Assembly: GCF_016632365.1 (NCBI RefSeq)
Contig: NZ_JAEPBH010000037.1
Span: forward strand, 1-40,119
DNA: 40,119 nucleotides
DNA from: Tenebrionibacter intestinalis
Lineage (GTDB): Bacteria; Pseudomonadota; Gammaproteobacteria; Enterobacterales; Enterobacteriaceae
Direction: 5' to 3'
Shown here: positions 29,005 to 40,119 of the stretch, in pieces
Layout of the letters: every line of letters begins with the position of its first letter
Position numbering within the stretch: the stretch's first letter is position 1
Made by a program: the position numbers and the translations under genes
The notes under the pieces: model-generated
What the model saw: the letters and a program-made list of their open reading frames with translations, nothing else
Database searches by the model: none
What the model was told of the DNA's origin: nothing

Positions 29005-30039
29005 TTGATAGATCTAACCCTTGCGTTAGATGCTATGGGCGGGGATTACGGCCCCGCCGTGACAGTGCCTGCTGCTTTGCAGGCACTTGACGCTAATCCC
29101 CATCTTCATCTTCTTTTGGTTGGTTCGCCCGACGCTATAACGCCATTTCTTGCCAGAGCCGATTTTGAGCAGCGCTCACGCCTGCAAATTATTCCAGCTA
29201 AATCGGTTGTTGCAAGTGATGCCCGACCAGCCCAGGCTATTCGCGCCAGCCGTGGGACATCCATGCGCGTCGCGCTGGAGTTAGTAAAAGAAGGACGCGC
29301 GCAGGCTTGTATTAGCGCAGGCAATACAGGCGCGCTCATGGGCCTGGCGAAAAGCCTGCTTAAGCCTGTCGACAACATTGAGCGTCCGGCGTTGATGACG
29401 GTGTTGCCAAATCAACAGTGCGGTAAAACGGTGGTGTTGGATTTGGGGGCTAATATTGAATGCAGCAGCCGCATGCTGGCGCAATTCGCTATTATGGGTT
29501 CGGTCATGGCGCAGGAAGTGCTTGGCATTGAACGCCCGCGCGTGGCGCTACTGAATATCGGCGAAGAAGAAACCAAAGGGCGGGAGAGTATCCGGGACGC
29601 CAGCGCGCAGCTTAAAGCGGACCCTTTAATAAATTATATTGGCTACCTTGAAGCTAACGATTTGCTGACTGGTAAAACAGATGTGCTGGTTTGCGACGGC
29701 TTTGTCGGCAACGTGACGTTAAAAACCATGGAAGGCGTAGTCAGAATGTTTCTCTCTGTACTAAAAGGGCAGGGAGAAGGGAAAAAAAGCGCATGGTGGC
29801 TACTTTTACTCAAGCGATGGTTGCAAAACAGGCTGATGAGACGATTCAGTCATCTGAACCCCGACCAGTATAACGGAGCCTGTCTGCTAGGATTACGCGG
29901 TACAGTGATTAAAAGCCACGGTGCCGCCAATCAGCGAGCGTTTGCGGTCGCGATTGAACAGGCAGTGCAGGCGGTGCAACGGCAGGTTCCGCAGCGGATA
30001 GCCGCACGCCTGGAATCTGTATTACCCAAAAGTGACTGA
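29005..30039 (+). CDS. plsX: phosphate acyltransferase PlsX
   Basis: Makes acyl-phosphate from acyl-ACP and phosphate, a step in phosphatidic acid synthesis. It has 344 residues starting at TTG 29005, the same rare start as in E. coli. [12 protein letters not shown] at the N-terminus, [10 protein letters not shown], and the [11 protein letters not shown] and [15 protein letters not shown] motifs are conserved. The C-terminus after RIAARLESV is about 12 residues shorter than E. coli. fabH begins 6 bases later. Confidence 0.95.
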   Translation: MIDLTLALDAMGGDYGPAVTVPAALQALDANPHLHLLLVGSPDAITPFLARADFEQRSRLQIIPAKSVVASDARPAQAIRASRGTSMRVALELVKEGRAQACISAGNTGALMGLAKSLLKPVDNIERPALMTVLPNQQCGKTVVLDLGANIECSSRMLAQFAIMGSVMAQEVLGIERPRVALLNIGEEETKGRESIRDASAQLKADPLINYIGYLEANDLLTGKTDVLVCDGFVGNVTLKTMEGVVRMFLSVLKGQGEGKKSAWWLLLLKRWLQNRLMRRFSHLNPDQYNGACLLGLRGTVIKSHGAANQRAFAVAIEQAVQAVQRQVPQRIAARLESVLPKSD

Positions 30040-30045
30040 GCGTAC

Positions 30046-30999
30046 ATGTATACAAAGATTATTGGCACGGGCAGTTGGCTGCCCGAGCGCGTAAGGACGA
30101 ATGCCGACCTTGAAAAAATGGTCGATACGTCAGACGAGTGGATTGTAACCCGTACCGGTATTCGGGAGCGTCGCATTGCCGGCCCTGATGAGACCGTCGC
30201 GACGATGGGTTACCAGGCCTGCCTTCGTGCGTTGGAGATGGCGAATGTCGCGAAAGAAGATATCGATCTGATTGTCGTTGCGACCACTTCGGCAACGCAT
30301 GCTTTCCCGAGCGCGGCGTGTCAAATCCAGGCGATGCTGGGCATTAAGGGCTGTCCGGCGTTTGACGTCGCCGCCGCATGCGCAGGCTTTACTTATGCGT
30401 TGAGCATTGCCGATCAGTATGTGAAAAACGGCGCGGCCAAGCGCGCCCTGGTCGTAGGCGCCGATGTACTGGCGCGTACGCTCAATCCTGAAGATCGCGG
30501 TACGATTATTTTATTTGGCGATGGCGCAGGCGCTGCGGTGTTAGCGCCGTCTGAAGCGCCAGGCATCCTCTCAACGCACATTCATGCCGATGGCAGCTAT
30601 GGCGAGTTGTTGACATTGCCGAATCAGGATCGCGTTAACCCCGATAACCCCACCTGGTTGACGATGGCGGGTAATGAAGTTTTCAAAATGGCCGTCACTG
30701 AGCTTGCGCATATTGTTGATGAAACGCTGGCGGCGAATAATCTTGAGCGCACCGCGCTGGACTGGCTGGTGCCGCATCAGGCGAACCTGCGTATTATTAG
30801 CGCCACTGCGAAAAAACTGGGTATGTCGATGGATAATGTCGTGGTCACTCTCGACAGACATGGCAATACCTCTGCGGCTTCTGTGCCTGCGGCACTGGAT
30901 GAAGCCGTGCGCGATGGCCGTATTAAGAAAGGCCAACTGGTGCTGCTCGAAGCCTTTGGCGGCGGTTTTACCTGGGGTTCTGCGCTGGTTCGTTTTTAA
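30046..30999 (+). CDS. fabH: beta-ketoacyl-ACP synthase III
   Basis: Initiates fatty acid synthesis by condensing acetyl-CoA with malonyl-ACP. It has 317 residues, the E. coli length. The active site Cys112 lies in AAACAGF, the histidine in VPHQAN and the asparagine in HGNTSAAS complete the triad, and the GGGFTWGS end is present. It is followed by fabD after 17 bases. No unusual features. Confidence 0.97.
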   Translation: MYTKIIGTGSWLPERVRTNADLEKMVDTSDEWIVTRTGIRERRIAGPDETVATMGYQACLRALEMANVAKEDIDLIVVATTSATHAFPSAACQIQAMLGIKGCPAFDVAAACAGFTYALSIADQYVKNGAAKRALVVGADVLARTLNPEDRGTIILFGDGAGAAVLAPSEAPGILSTHIHADGSYGELLTLPNQDRVNPDNPTWLTMAGNEVFKMAVTELAHIVDETLAANNLERTALDWLVPHQANLRIISATAKKLGMSMDNVVVTLDRHGNTSAASVPAALDEAVRDGRIKKGQLVLLEAFGGGFTWGSALVRF

Positions 31000-31016
31000 A
31001 GAAAAGGGTTACAGAA

Positions 31017-31946
31017 ATGGCACAATTTGCATTTGTCTTCCCGGGGCAGGGTTCCCAGTCTGTAGGCATGCTGGCCGATATGGCTGCGCGTTTTCCGGTG
31101 ATTGAAGAAACTTTTCGTGAAGCCTCTGCGGCGCTGGGCTACGATTTATGGGCGCTGACCCAGCAAGGCCCGGCGGAAGAACTGAATAAAACCTGGCAGA
31201 CTCAGCCTGCCCTGCTTACCGCGTCCGTTGCGCTTTGGCGCGTCTGGCGACAGCAGGGCGGTAAAACGCCCACGCTGATGGCAGGCCATAGCCTTGGCGA
31301 ATATTCAGCGCTGGTTTGCGCGGGCGTTATATCGTTTACCGATGCCGTTAAGCTGGTTGAGCTGCGCGGCAGGTTGATGCAGGATGCGGTGCCGGAAGGC
31401 ACGGGCGCGATGGCCGCTATTATCGGCCTTGACGACGCGGTAATCGCCCGGGCTTGCGAAGAGGCGGCTTTGGGGCAGGTGGTTTCGCCAGTTAATTTCA
31501 ATTCGCCGGGGCAGGTTGTGATTGCCGGTCATAAAGACGCCGTTGAGCGTGCCGGCGCCGCCTGTAAAAGCGCCGGCGCCAGGCGCGCGCTGCCATTGCC
31601 GGTCAGCGTCCCTTCTCACTGCGCGTTGATGAAACCTGCGGCGGAGAAACTTTCCGTTGAGATGGAAAAAGTGACTTTCAACGCTCCGCAGATCCCGGTT
31701 GTGAACAACGTTGATGTAAAATGCGAAACCGACGCTACGGCAATTCGTGATGCGCTGGCGCGCCAGCTTTACAGCCCGGTGCAGTGGACGCGCAGCGTCG
31801 AGTTTATGGCGTCACAAGGCATTGAACAGCTTTATGAAGTGGGGCCGGGGAAAGTATTAACCGGTCTGACGAAACGTATTGTCGACACCCTGACGGCGTC
31901 TGCGCTCAACGAGCCAGCGGTGCTGGTTGCGGCGCTTGAACAATAA
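31017..31946 (+). CDS. fabD: malonyl-CoA:ACP transacylase
   Basis: Transfers malonyl groups from CoA to acyl carrier protein. It has 309 residues, the E. coli length. Nucleophile Ser92 in AGHSLGEYSAL, the oxyanion FPGQGSQ at the start and the catalytic histidine in VPSHCALM are all seen. It ends 13 bases before fabG, in the same operon. Confidence 0.97.
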   Translation: MAQFAFVFPGQGSQSVGMLADMAARFPVIEETFREASAALGYDLWALTQQGPAEELNKTWQTQPALLTASVALWRVWRQQGGKTPTLMAGHSLGEYSALVCAGVISFTDAVKLVELRGRLMQDAVPEGTGAMAAIIGLDDAVIARACEEAALGQVVSPVNFNSPGQVVIAGHKDAVERAGAACKSAGARRALPLPVSVPSHCALMKPAAEKLSVEMEKVTFNAPQIPVVNNVDVKCETDATAIRDALARQLYSPVQWTRSVEFMASQGIEQLYEVGPGKVLTGLTKRIVDTLTASALNEPAVLVAALEQ

Positions 31947-31959
31947 GTCGAGGAAAATC

Positions 31960-32694
31960 ATGGGTTTTGAAGGAAAGATCGCGCTGGTTACTGGCGCAAG
32001 CCGCGGAATTGGGCGCGCTATCGCCGAAACGCTGGCTTCTCGCGGAGCGAAAGTTATCGGTACCGCCACCAGCGAGCGCGGCGCGCAGGCTATTAGTGAT
32101 TACCTGGGGGCGAATGGCAAAGGGCTGTTGCTTAATGTAACCGACGCGGCGTCTGTGGAGTCGGTGCTGGAGACTATCCGCACTGAATTTGGCGATGTGG
32201 ATATTCTGGTCAATAATGCCGGTATCACGCGTGACAATCTGTTGATGCGAATGAAAGATGACGAGTGGAACGACATTCTCGAAACCAATTTGTCATCGGT
32301 ATTCCGTCTGTCTAAAGCGGTAATGCGCGCTATGATGAAAAAGCGTCACGGTCGTATTATCACCATTGGTTCCGTCGTTGGGACAATGGGAAATGCTGGT
32401 CAGGCCAACTACGCTGCGGCGAAGGCTGGGTTGATTGGTTTCAGTAAGTCGCTGGCGCGAGAAGTCGCCTCGCGCGGCATTACTGTCAACGTTGTGGCTC
32501 CGGGATTTATTGAAACGGACATGACGCGCGCGCTGTCAGACGAACAGCGTGCAGGCATTCTGGCGCAGGTTCCGGCGAGTCGCCTTGGCGACCCAAAAGA
32601 AATCGCCAATGCGGTTGCATTCCTTGCTTCTGATGAAGCGGGCTATATCACTGGTGAAACGCTGCACGTCAACGGCGGGATGTACATGGTTTAA
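31960..32694 (+). CDS. fabG: 3-oxoacyl-ACP reductase
   Basis: NADPH-dependent first reduction step of each fatty acid elongation cycle; a short-chain dehydrogenase. It has 244 residues from ATG 31960, preceded by GAGGAAA. NADP-binding TGASRGIG is at 11-18. The Ser-Tyr-Lys triad is in TIGSVVG and ANYAAAKAG. The end GGMYMV is intact. The frame is open upstream into fabD, but alignment fixes this start. acpP follows after its own promoter. Confidence 0.97.
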   Translation: MGFEGKIALVTGASRGIGRAIAETLASRGAKVIGTATSERGAQAISDYLGANGKGLLLNVTDAASVESVLETIRTEFGDVDILVNNAGITRDNLLMRMKDDEWNDILETNLSSVFRLSKAVMRAMMKKRHGRIITIGSVVGTMGNAGQANYAAAKAGLIGFSKSLAREVASRGITVNVVAPGFIETDMTRALSDEQRAGILAQVPASRLGDPKEIANAVAFLASDEAGYITGETLHVNGGMYMV

Positions 32695-32772
32695 CCACGA
32701 ATAATTTAATTTGCGTTATTTGGGCAACAGCCCGCAAAATAGCGTAAAATCGTGGTTTGGACTGCCGGTTTT

Positions 32773-32801
32773 TTGTTGCAACTTTTTCAACATTTTATAC
32801 A
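32773..32801 (+). promoter_or_regulatory. predicted acpP promoter
   Basis: TTGTTG (32773-32778) and TATACA (32796-32801) are 17 bases apart in an AT-rich stretch of the fabG-acpP gap. It would give acpP, one of the most abundant proteins, a supply separate from the upstream operon. Confidence 0.55.
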
Positions 32802-32848
32802 CTACGAAAACCATCGCGAAAGCGAGTTTTGATAGGAAATTTAAGAGT

Positions 32849-34416
<1,568 letters not shown>

Positions 34417-34486
34417 CGGTCGCCTCAGTCGGGCCGGAGAAACTGCTGACAAACTCCGGTTTGCGCCTTTTCGGCCCGAAGAGCCA

Positions 34487-34522
34487 GGAAAATAAAACGG
34501 GGGATACCCTGTTTTATTTTCC
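34487..34522 (+). terminator. terminator after fabF
   Basis: GGAAAATAAAAC (34487-34498) pairs perfectly with GTTTTATTTTCC (34511-34522), with GGG/CCC extending the stem inward. The T-rich second arm gives the U tract. A longer CGGGCC/GGCCCG structure lies just before it (about 34430-34478). Confidence 0.7.
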
Positions 34523-34667
34523 GGTGGATTCCTGTAAAACCGTGTAAAATCAGTACATTACTCGCCATGCCATCAAACTGACGGGTCAGCGTTGACTTAA
34601 CTTGCGGCTTGCTCTGCTTTCTTCTCCCTGCGAGACTTATTCTCCCCTCTTATGCACAGGTACTTCT

Positions 34668-35468
34668 ATGTGGCTGATTAACGGCGCTGAGCAAACGTAT
34701 GTGGCGGCAGACGATCGTGCTGTTCAATTTGGCGATGGTTGCTTTACCACGGCGCGTGTAGTGAATGGCAAGGTGCGTTTTTTAAACCATCATCTCGATC
34801 GGCTGGAAGAGGGCTGCCGTCGGCTGGGGATCGCAACCCCTGAACGCGAACGGCTGCATACAGAGAGTGAACGGCTGGCATGTGGCCATGCGCGCGCTGT
34901 GCTGAAAATCATCCTCACTCGCGGCAGCGGCGGGCGCGGCTATTCTGCCGAAACCGGCACAGAGCCGAATCGCCTGCTGCGAATTAGCGCTTACCCCGCC
35001 CATTATGATGAAATCAGGTTACGGGGAGCCGTGTTGGCGCATTCGCCTGTACCGCTTGGCCGTAATCCATGGCTTGCGGGCATTAAACATCTTAATCGCC
35101 TGGAGCAGGTATTAATTCGGGCGCAACTTGACCATCTGGCTGCCGATGAGGCGCTGGTGCTTGACACTGACGGGTGGCTTACGGAATGCTGTGCCGCTAA
35201 TTTATTCTGGCGCACGGGGAAGGCGGTTTATACCCCGAAGCTTGATGCCGCAGGTGTGGATGGCACTATGCGGCGTCATATTCTGGCAATACTTGCAGCG
35301 TCAACATGGGAGGTAAGCGAAGTGCATGCGAGCCCTGAGGCGCTGGCGCAAGCGGACGAAGTGATTATCTGCAATGCGCTGATGCCGGTGCTGCCGGTTC
35401 GCCAGGCCGCGCAGTGGAGATATTCTTCGCGCGAGCTGTATCGCTATTTAGCGCCACAATGTGAGTAA
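34668..35468 (+). CDS. pabC: aminodeoxychorismate lyase
   Basis: Pyridoxal phosphate enzyme that splits 4-amino-4-deoxychorismate into p-aminobenzoate and pyruvate for folate synthesis. It has 266 residues. The cofactor lysine is Lys140 in [25 protein letters not shown] near the start and ECCAANLFW are typical. ATG 34668 matches the E. coli start. The sequence is more divergent from E. coli than that of its neighbours, which is usual for PabC. mltG begins 8 bases after it. Confidence 0.94.
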   Translation: MWLINGAEQTYVAADDRAVQFGDGCFTTARVVNGKVRFLNHHLDRLEEGCRRLGIATPERERLHTESERLACGHARAVLKIILTRGSGGRGYSAETGTEPNRLLRISAYPAHYDEIRLRGAVLAHSPVPLGRNPWLAGIKHLNRLEQVLIRAQLDHLAADEALVLDTDGWLTECCAANLFWRTGKAVYTPKLDAAGVDGTMRRHILAILAASTWEVSEVHASPEALAQADEVIICNALMPVLPVRQAAQWRYSSRELYRYLAPQCE

Positions 35469-35476
35469 ACCGGGAC

Positions 35477-36502
35477 ATGATGAAAAAGAAAGCGGGCATT
35501 CTTCTTATTTTATTGATTGCGCTGGGGCTTGCCGCTGCGGCGGGGTACTGGAACTTACGCCAGTTGGCCCACAGCCGGTTGTTAATTAAAGAAGAGCTGA
35601 TTTTTACCCTTAAGCCCGGCACCGGGCGGGTAAAGCTGGGTAAAGAGCTTTACGCCGCCAACGTTATCAATCGACCGCGCGTTTTTCAATGGCTGCTTTA
35701 TCTCAGACCTGAACTGGCGAAAGTTAAAGCCGGAACCTACCGACTGACGCCGCAGATGACCGTTTCGCAAATGCTTACGTTGCTGGTAAGCGGTAAAGAA
35801 GCCCAGTTTCCGCTGCGTTTTGTTGAGGGGCAGCGCCTGAGCGACTGGCTTAAGATAATCCGGGCTTCACCCTGGATCAAACACACGCTGAAAGATAATA
35901 ACTATGCGACGGTTGCCGACGCGCTGGGTATTGACAATGCGCAACAGGTGGAAGGGTGGTTCTATCCTGACACCTGGCTTTATACCGCAGGCACCAGCGA
36001 TGTGGCGCTGCTTAAACGTGCGCACCAGCGTATGGTAAGTGCGGTTGATGAGGCCTGGCGGGGGCGCGCTGAGGGGCTGCCCTATAAAGATAAAGGCGAT
36101 ATGGTAATAATGGCGTCTATTATCGAAAAAGAGACCGCAGTGGCTCAAGAGCGCGATCGCGTGGCGTCGGTATTTATTAATCGTCTGCGAACAGGTATGC
36201 GTCTGCAAACCGATCCCACCGTGATTTATGGCCTGGGAGAAAACTATAAAGGCAGACTGACGCGCCGCGATCTGGAAACGCCAGGCGCGTATAATACCTA
36301 TATTATCAGCGGTATGCCGCCAGGCGCCATTGCGATACCGGGCCTCGCCGCTTTACAGGCGGCAGCACACCCGGCGAAGACGCCCTATCTCTACTTTGTG
36401 GCCGACGGCAAAGGCGGCCACACCTTTAATACCAATCTGCGCGATCACAATCAGGCGGTGCGCAGCTATCTGAATGTAATCAGGAATAAAGATGGGCAGT
36501 AA
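35477..36502 (+). CDS. mltG: endolytic murein transglycosylase MltG
   Basis: Inner-membrane enzyme that cuts nascent peptidoglycan strands and may end glycan chain synthesis; formerly YceG. It has 341 residues with one N-terminal membrane segment (about 6-24), a LysM-like region, then the YceG catalytic domain. The catalytic glutamate is in [22 protein letters not shown] and [16 protein letters not shown] are conserved. Two tandem ATG codons (35477, 35480) are possible starts. It overlaps tmk by 11 bases. Confidence 0.95.
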   Translation: MMKKKAGILLILLIALGLAAAAGYWNLRQLAHSRLLIKEELIFTLKPGTGRVKLGKELYAANVINRPRVFQWLLYLRPELAKVKAGTYRLTPQMTVSQMLTLLVSGKEAQFPLRFVEGQRLSDWLKIIRASPWIKHTLKDNNYATVADALGIDNAQQVEGWFYPDTWLYTAGTSDVALLKRAHQRMVSAVDEAWRGRAEGLPYKDKGDMVIMASIIEKETAVAQERDRVASVFINRLRTGMRLQTDPTVIYGLGENYKGRLTRRDLETPGAYNTYIISGMPPGAIAIPGLAALQAAAHPAKTPYLYFVADGKGGHTFNTNLRDHNQAVRSYLNVIRNKDGQ

Positions 36503-37130
36503 ATATATTGTTATCGAGGGGCTGGAAGGTGCAGGAAAAACCAGCGCCAGGGAGTGGGTGGTTGAAACGCTGCGCGCGCAGGGTATCGATAACATGGTTT
36601 TCACCCGCGAACCCGGCGGCACGCCGCTTGCGGAAAAGCTGCGCGCCCTGACGCTTGATATCAACGCTACGGGCGATGAAATCGTGACGGAAAAGGCGGA
36701 AGTCCTGATGTTTTATGCCGCCAGAATTCAACTGGTGGAAACGGTTATCAAACCTGCGCTGGCGCGCGGCGCCTGGGTAATCGGCGATCGGCACGATCTC
36801 TCAACGCAGGCCTACCAGGGCGGTGGCCGCGGCATCGATAGCCGGCTGTTGCAGACGTTGCGCGATGCGGTTCTGGGCGATTTTGCCCCGGATTTAACGC
36901 TCTATCTGGACGTGACGCCGGAGGTTGGTCTGGCCCGCGCTCGCGCTCGCGGCGCGCTTGACCGCATTGAGCAGGAATCGCTGGACTTTTTCAACCGCAC
37001 CCGCGAGCGCTACCTTGAACTGGCGGCAGCCGATCCGCGTATCGTGAAGATTGATGCTACGCAGCCGCTGGCAGACGTGCGGCGGGATATATGCGAAACC
37101 ATCGTGCGTTGGGTTAAGGAGCACAGATAA
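36492..37130 (+). CDS. tmk: thymidylate kinase
   Basis: Phosphorylates dTMP to dTDP for DNA synthesis. It has 212 residues. P-loop GLEGAGKT at 10-17, the DR motif in [19 protein letters not shown], and the arginine-rich LID region [19 protein letters not shown] are present. The stop and the holB start share a base (TAATG), so translation is likely coupled. It overlaps mltG upstream. Confidence 0.96.
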   Translation: MGSKYIVIEGLEGAGKTSAREWVVETLRAQGIDNMVFTREPGGTPLAEKLRALTLDINATGDEIVTEKAEVLMFYAARIQLVETVIKPALARGAWVIGDRHDLSTQAYQGGGRGIDSRLLQTLRDAVLGDFAPDLTLYLDVTPEVGLARARARGALDRIEQESLDFFNRTRERYLELAAADPRIVKIDATQPLADVRRDICETIVRWVKEHR

Positions 37131-38137
37131 TGCGCTGGTACCCCTGGCTGCGTCCGTCCTTTGATCGCCTGATAGCCCGCTATCAACAAGGAAAGGGGCA
37201 TCATGCATTGTTAGTGCATGCGCTAGCGGGAATGGGGGACGACGCCCTTATTTATGCGCTCAGCCGCTGGCTGATGTGCAGCCAGCCCGATGGTACAAAA
37301 AGCTGTGGACGCTGCCATAGTTGCCAGCTTATGCAGGCGGGCACACACCCGGATTACAGAGTACTGGATCCGGAAAAAGGTAAAACCTCCCTCGGCATTG
37401 ATGCTGTTCGCGAAGTGAATGAAAAAATATACGCGCATGCCCGCATGGGAGGGGCTAAAGTGGTCTGGCTGCCCGATGCCGGACAACTCACCGAATCGGC
37501 TGCCAATGCATTGCTGAAAACACTTGAAGAGCCGGCGGCGAATAGCTGGTTTTTCCTCGGCTGTCGCGAACCTCAGCGGTTACCGGCAACGCTGCGCAGC
37601 CGCTGTTTTTACTGGCATCTCCCCCCGCCGGATGAAAACTTTGCCGTCGGCTGGCTGGCGCGTGAGGCACAAATGCCTGAAGATGCGTTGCGCGCTGCTT
37701 TGCGGCTGAGTGCCGGCGCGCCTGCCGCCGCGCTTGAACTGCTTACATCCGAACTATGGGCGGCCCGCCTGGCGCTGTGTGAAAAGGTGTCGTTAGCAAT
37801 AGCGCAAAACAACTGGATTTTGCTGCTCAACCAGCTTAATCACGAACCTGTTGAAGCGCCGCTGCGCTGGCTTGCCGCGCTGTTGCTCGATGCTATGAAG
37901 CGACGTCAGGGGATTACCTGTGGGCTGAGCAACGTTGACATGCTGGCGCTGGTTGCTGCGCTGGCGGATACGTTGGCGCCCTCTGTGCTACAGGCGATGG
38001 CTACCACGCTTTTTCGCTGCCGCGAGCAGTTGGTTACCATACCCGGGCTGAACCGTGAACTGCTGCTAACGGAAATGCTGCTTGGCTGGGAGCGCTACGC
38101 TCAGCCAGGCAGCGTACTACCGATACCGCATCTATAA
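37130..38137 (+). CDS. holB: DNA polymerase III subunit delta prime
   Basis: Clamp-loader subunit that helps place the beta clamp on DNA. It has 335 residues. The zinc module cysteines Cys50, Cys59, Cys62 and Cys65 are present, as is the sensor-like [15 protein letters not shown]. As usual for delta prime, no working P-loop is seen. The C-terminal half is less conserved. It overlaps tmk by one base and lies 10 bases before ycfH. Confidence 0.94.
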   Translation: MRWYPWLRPSFDRLIARYQQGKGHHALLVHALAGMGDDALIYALSRWLMCSQPDGTKSCGRCHSCQLMQAGTHPDYRVLDPEKGKTSLGIDAVREVNEKIYAHARMGGAKVVWLPDAGQLTESAANALLKTLEEPAANSWFFLGCREPQRLPATLRSRCFYWHLPPPDENFAVGWLAREAQMPEDALRAALRLSAGAPAAALELLTSELWAARLALCEKVSLAIAQNNWILLLNQLNHEPVEAPLRWLAALLLDAMKRRQGITCGLSNVDMLALVAALADTLAPSVLQAMATTLFRCREQLVTIPGLNRELLLTEMLLGWERYAQPGSVLPIPHL

Positions 38138-38147
38138 GCGAGATATT

Positions 38148-38942
38148 ATGTTTTTAGTTGATTCTCACTGTCATCTCGATGGCCTGGATTATGAAAAGCT
38201 GCATGCTAATGTGGATGATGTACTGGCTAAGGCCGCAAGCAAGGACGTGAAATTTTGCCTGGCGGTCGCCACGACGCTGCCAGGATATCGCAACATGCGT
38301 GAACTTATCGGTGAGCGCGAAAATGTGGCTTTCTCCTGCGGCGTTCATCCGCTGAATCAGGATGAGGTATACGATGTTGCGCAGCTACGTCGTCTGGCTG
38401 CCGAGCCGGGCGTAGTGGCAATGGGCGAAACGGGGCTGGACTACTTCTATACGCCGCAAACAAAGGCGCGTCAGCAGGAATCTTTCCGCCACCATATCCG
38501 CATCGGACGCGAACTGAAAAAGCCGGTTATCGTCCATACCCGTGAGGCGCGGGACGATACGTTGGCGATTCTGCGTGAAGAACAGGTGACAGACTGTGGG
38601 GGCGTACTACACTGTTTTACTGAGGATCGGGAAACGGCGGGTAAGCTGTTGGATTTAGGTTTTTATATCTCTTTTTCCGGAATTGTGACGTTTCGTAACG
38701 CAGACGCGTTGCGTGAAGCCGCTCGCTATGTGCCGTTAGATCGCTTGTTGGTAGAAACCGATTCGCCCTATCTGGCTCCAGTGCCTTACCGGGGTAAAGA
38801 GAACCAGCCGGCATACGTCAGGGATGTTGCAGAATATATGGCTGTATTGAAAGGGGTGTCGGTAGAGGAACTGGCTGCAATAACCACACAAAACTTCGTT
38901 AACCTCTTTTCTGTCGATCTCTCCCACCTGTGCAGCGACTGA
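38148..38942 (+). CDS. ycfH: TatD family metal-dependent hydrolase YcfH
   Basis: Predicted metal-dependent hydrolase or DNase of the TatD family. It has 264 residues from ATG 38148. Metal ligands: His7 and His9 in VDSHCHLD, a glutamate in GETGLDYFY, histidines in PVIVHTREA and VLHCFTE, and an aspartate in [10 protein letters not shown]. The frame is open upstream within holB but not conserved. It ends the long operon; ptsG follows with its own control region. Confidence 0.94.
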   Translation: MFLVDSHCHLDGLDYEKLHANVDDVLAKAASKDVKFCLAVATTLPGYRNMRELIGERENVAFSCGVHPLNQDEVYDVAQLRRLAAEPGVVAMGETGLDYFYTPQTKARQQESFRHHIRIGRELKKPVIVHTREARDDTLAILREEQVTDCGGVLHCFTEDRETAGKLLDLGFYISFSGIVTFRNADALREAARYVPLDRLLVETDSPYLAPVPYRGKENQPAYVRDVAEYMAVLKGVSVEELAAITTQNFVNLFSVDLSHLCSD

Positions 38943-39086
38943 TTCCGCATTTATTTTATTTCTCGTAATTAATAGGTAATGCGGGTAAAGTTCACCGCCC
39001 TGTTAAAGGGCGGAAACGCGGTTTTCAGACACGTTTTGAAATGTAAATAGCAGGGATTTGTTTAAGGTTTTAGTTAGTGGCTGCTG

Positions 39087-39108
39087 AAACGTGATAGCCA
39101 TCAAACAA
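39087..39108 (+). promoter_or_regulatory. CRP site of ptsG
   Basis: CGTGATAGCCATCAAA at 39090-39105 is a TGA-N6-TCA type CRP box, nearly the same as the activator site upstream of E. coli ptsG. It predicts cAMP-CRP activation. Confidence 0.6.
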
Positions 39109-39120
39109 AACCACAGTGAT

Positions 39121-39146
39121 TTATTTTATGCTGTGTAATAAATAAA
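39121..39146 (+). promoter_or_regulatory. Mlc operator of ptsG
   Basis: TTATTTTATGCTGTGTAATA, starting at 39121, matches the Mlc-binding sequence of E. coli ptsG. Mlc represses ptsG until glucose transport draws it to the membrane. It lies 34 bases below the CRP site, the same order as in E. coli. Confidence 0.65.
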
Positions 39147-39212
39147 GGGCGCTCAGATGCCCTGTACATGATCCGTTTCTCCCCAGGATCGCACGCGTAA
39201 GCGAAAAAAAAG

Positions 39213-39241
39213 AGCACAAATACTCAGGAGCACTTTCAATT
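39213..39241 (+). promoter_or_regulatory. SgrS pairing region and ribosome site of ptsG
   Basis: AGCACAAATACTCAGGAGCA spans the ribosome site. AATACTCAG is complementary to the CUGAGUAUU seed of the small RNA SgrS known from E. coli. This predicts that SgrS with Hfq blocks ptsG translation under sugar-phosphate stress; sgrS itself is not in the window. Confidence 0.65.
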
Positions 39242-40084
39242 ATGTTCAAAAATGCATTTGCTAACCTGCAAAAGGTGGGTAAATCGCTGATGCTGCCAGT
39301 CTCCGTACTGCCTATCGCAGGTATTCTGCTGGGCGTCGGTTCTGCTAACTTCAGTTGGCTACCTGCGGTAGTCTCCCATGTCATGGCCGAAGCGGGTGGT
39401 TCCGTCTTCGCCAATATGCCGCTGATCTTTGCTATCGGCGTTGCGCTGGGCTTCACCAATAACGATGGCGTATCAGGTCTGGCGTCAGTTGTCGCTTACG
39501 GCATCATGGTGAAAACAATGGCCGTTGTTGCACCGCTGGTTCTGCATCTGCCCGCAGAAGAGATTACCTCCAGACATCTTGCCGACACCGGCGTACTGGG
39601 TGGTATTATTGCTGGCGCTATCGCGGCCTACATGTTTAATCGTTTCTACCGTATTAAGCTTCCCGAATATCTGGGTTTCTTTGCCGGTAAGCGTTTTGTT
39701 CCAATTATTTCTGGTTTGACCGCTATTGTTTTCGGCGTGATTCTGTCCTTTATTTGGCCGCCGATTGGTAGCGCTATCCAGACTTTTTCACAGTGGGCGG
39801 CCTATCAGAATCCGGTAATGGCGTTTGGTCTCTATGGCTTCATTGAGCGTTGCCTGGTGCCTTTTGGTCTGCACCATATCTGGAATGTTCCTTTCCAGAT
39901 GCAGATTGGCGAATACGTGAATGCAGCAGGCCAGGTTTTCCACGGCGATATACCGCGCTATATGGCGGGCGATCCGACGGCCGGCAAACTTTCTGGCGGG
40001 TTCCTGTTCAAAATGTACGGCCTGCCGGCTGCAGCGATTGCTATCTGGCACTCTGCTAAACCGGAAAACCGCGCTAAAGTCTGA
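39242..40084 (+). pseudogene. ptsG: glucose PTS permease IIC part, truncated
   Basis: Start of the glucose-specific PTS transporter EIICB. The first 279 residues follow E. coli PtsG (477 residues) with few changes, up to [10 protein letters not shown]. The reading frame then gives one codon and a TGA at 40082-40084 instead of GGIMISAALTSF. The IIC domain thus loses its last membrane segments and the sugar-binding GITEPIEF region, and the whole IIB domain with its phosphorylated cysteine is absent. The break coincides with an insertion-sequence-like end at 40081. If real, this strain cannot make working PtsG from this copy. Confidence 0.85.
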
Positions 40085-40119
40085 GGGATCCCCACAAACT
40101 CAGCACTAATAAACCAGCA
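40081..40119. mobile_element. end of an IS10-like (IS4 family) insertion sequence, cut by window end
   Basis: From 40081 the sequence is CTGAGGGATCCCC, 12 of 13 bases the same as the IS10 end CTGAGAGATCCCC. The match to IS10 stops after that, so it would be a relative, not IS10 itself. The preceding 9 bases CGCTAAAGT fit part of the IS10 target preference NGCTNAGCN (GCTNA matches). Only 39 bases are visible; no transposase is seen. Confidence 0.65.

Overview
The window is core chromosome of a member of the Enterobacteriaceae. Nearly every protein reads as a close homologue of an Escherichia coli K-12 protein, and gene order follows the E. coli stretch serX-ghrA through opgGH, pyrC, murJ, rne and the fab cluster to ptsG. 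It is not E. coli or Salmonella: several blocks normally present here are missing, and the proteins differ by many conservative substitutions. Absence of the curli (csg) and flagellar (flg) clusters suggests a non-motile, curli-negative lineage. The genus cannot be fixed by reading alone.

Layout. 1-3 kb: tRNA-Ser(GGA), ghrA, ycdX, ycdY. 3-11 kb: ymdB, clsC, opgC, then the osmoregulated periplasmic glucan operon opgGH, and yceK. 11-14 kb: msyB, lpxL, yceI, yceJ. 14-18 kb: a decayed solA, bssS, SOS-controlled dinI, pyrC with a start-switching leader, yceB, grxB. 18-22 kb: rimJ, yceH, mviM, murJ. 22.7-28 kb: rne with a long 5' leader, divergent rluC, yceF. 28.3-38.9 kb: one co-directional block, yceD-rpmF-plsX-fabH-fabD-fabG-acpP-fabF-pabC-mltG-tmk-holB-ycfH, linking ribosome, fatty acid and phospholipid, folate, cell wall and DNA replication functions. 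39.2 kb to the end: ptsG with Mlc, CRP and SgrS control sites.

Compared with the E. coli order, the window lacks ycdZ and csg (between ycdY and ymdB), mdtG (between msyB and lpxL), trhO/yceA (between lpxL and yceI), intact solA, mdtH (between grxB and rimJ) and the whole flg cluster (between murJ and rne). These losses fall exactly at gene junctions, and the flanking genes are intact.

The most notable items are: (1) ptsG is cut after about 279 codons by sequence that begins like the end of an IS10-type (IS4 family) insertion sequence, and the window stops 39 bases into it; (2) two copies of a dispersed repeat of about 130 bp in opposite orientation, with strong internal and flanking hairpins, one between grxB and yceB and the other exactly where the flagellar cluster is missing; (3) a solA remnant with the start of the protein and a conserved RHAYG motif in different frames. 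I saw no new multi-gene system; the interest lies in gene loss, the repeat family and the insertion.
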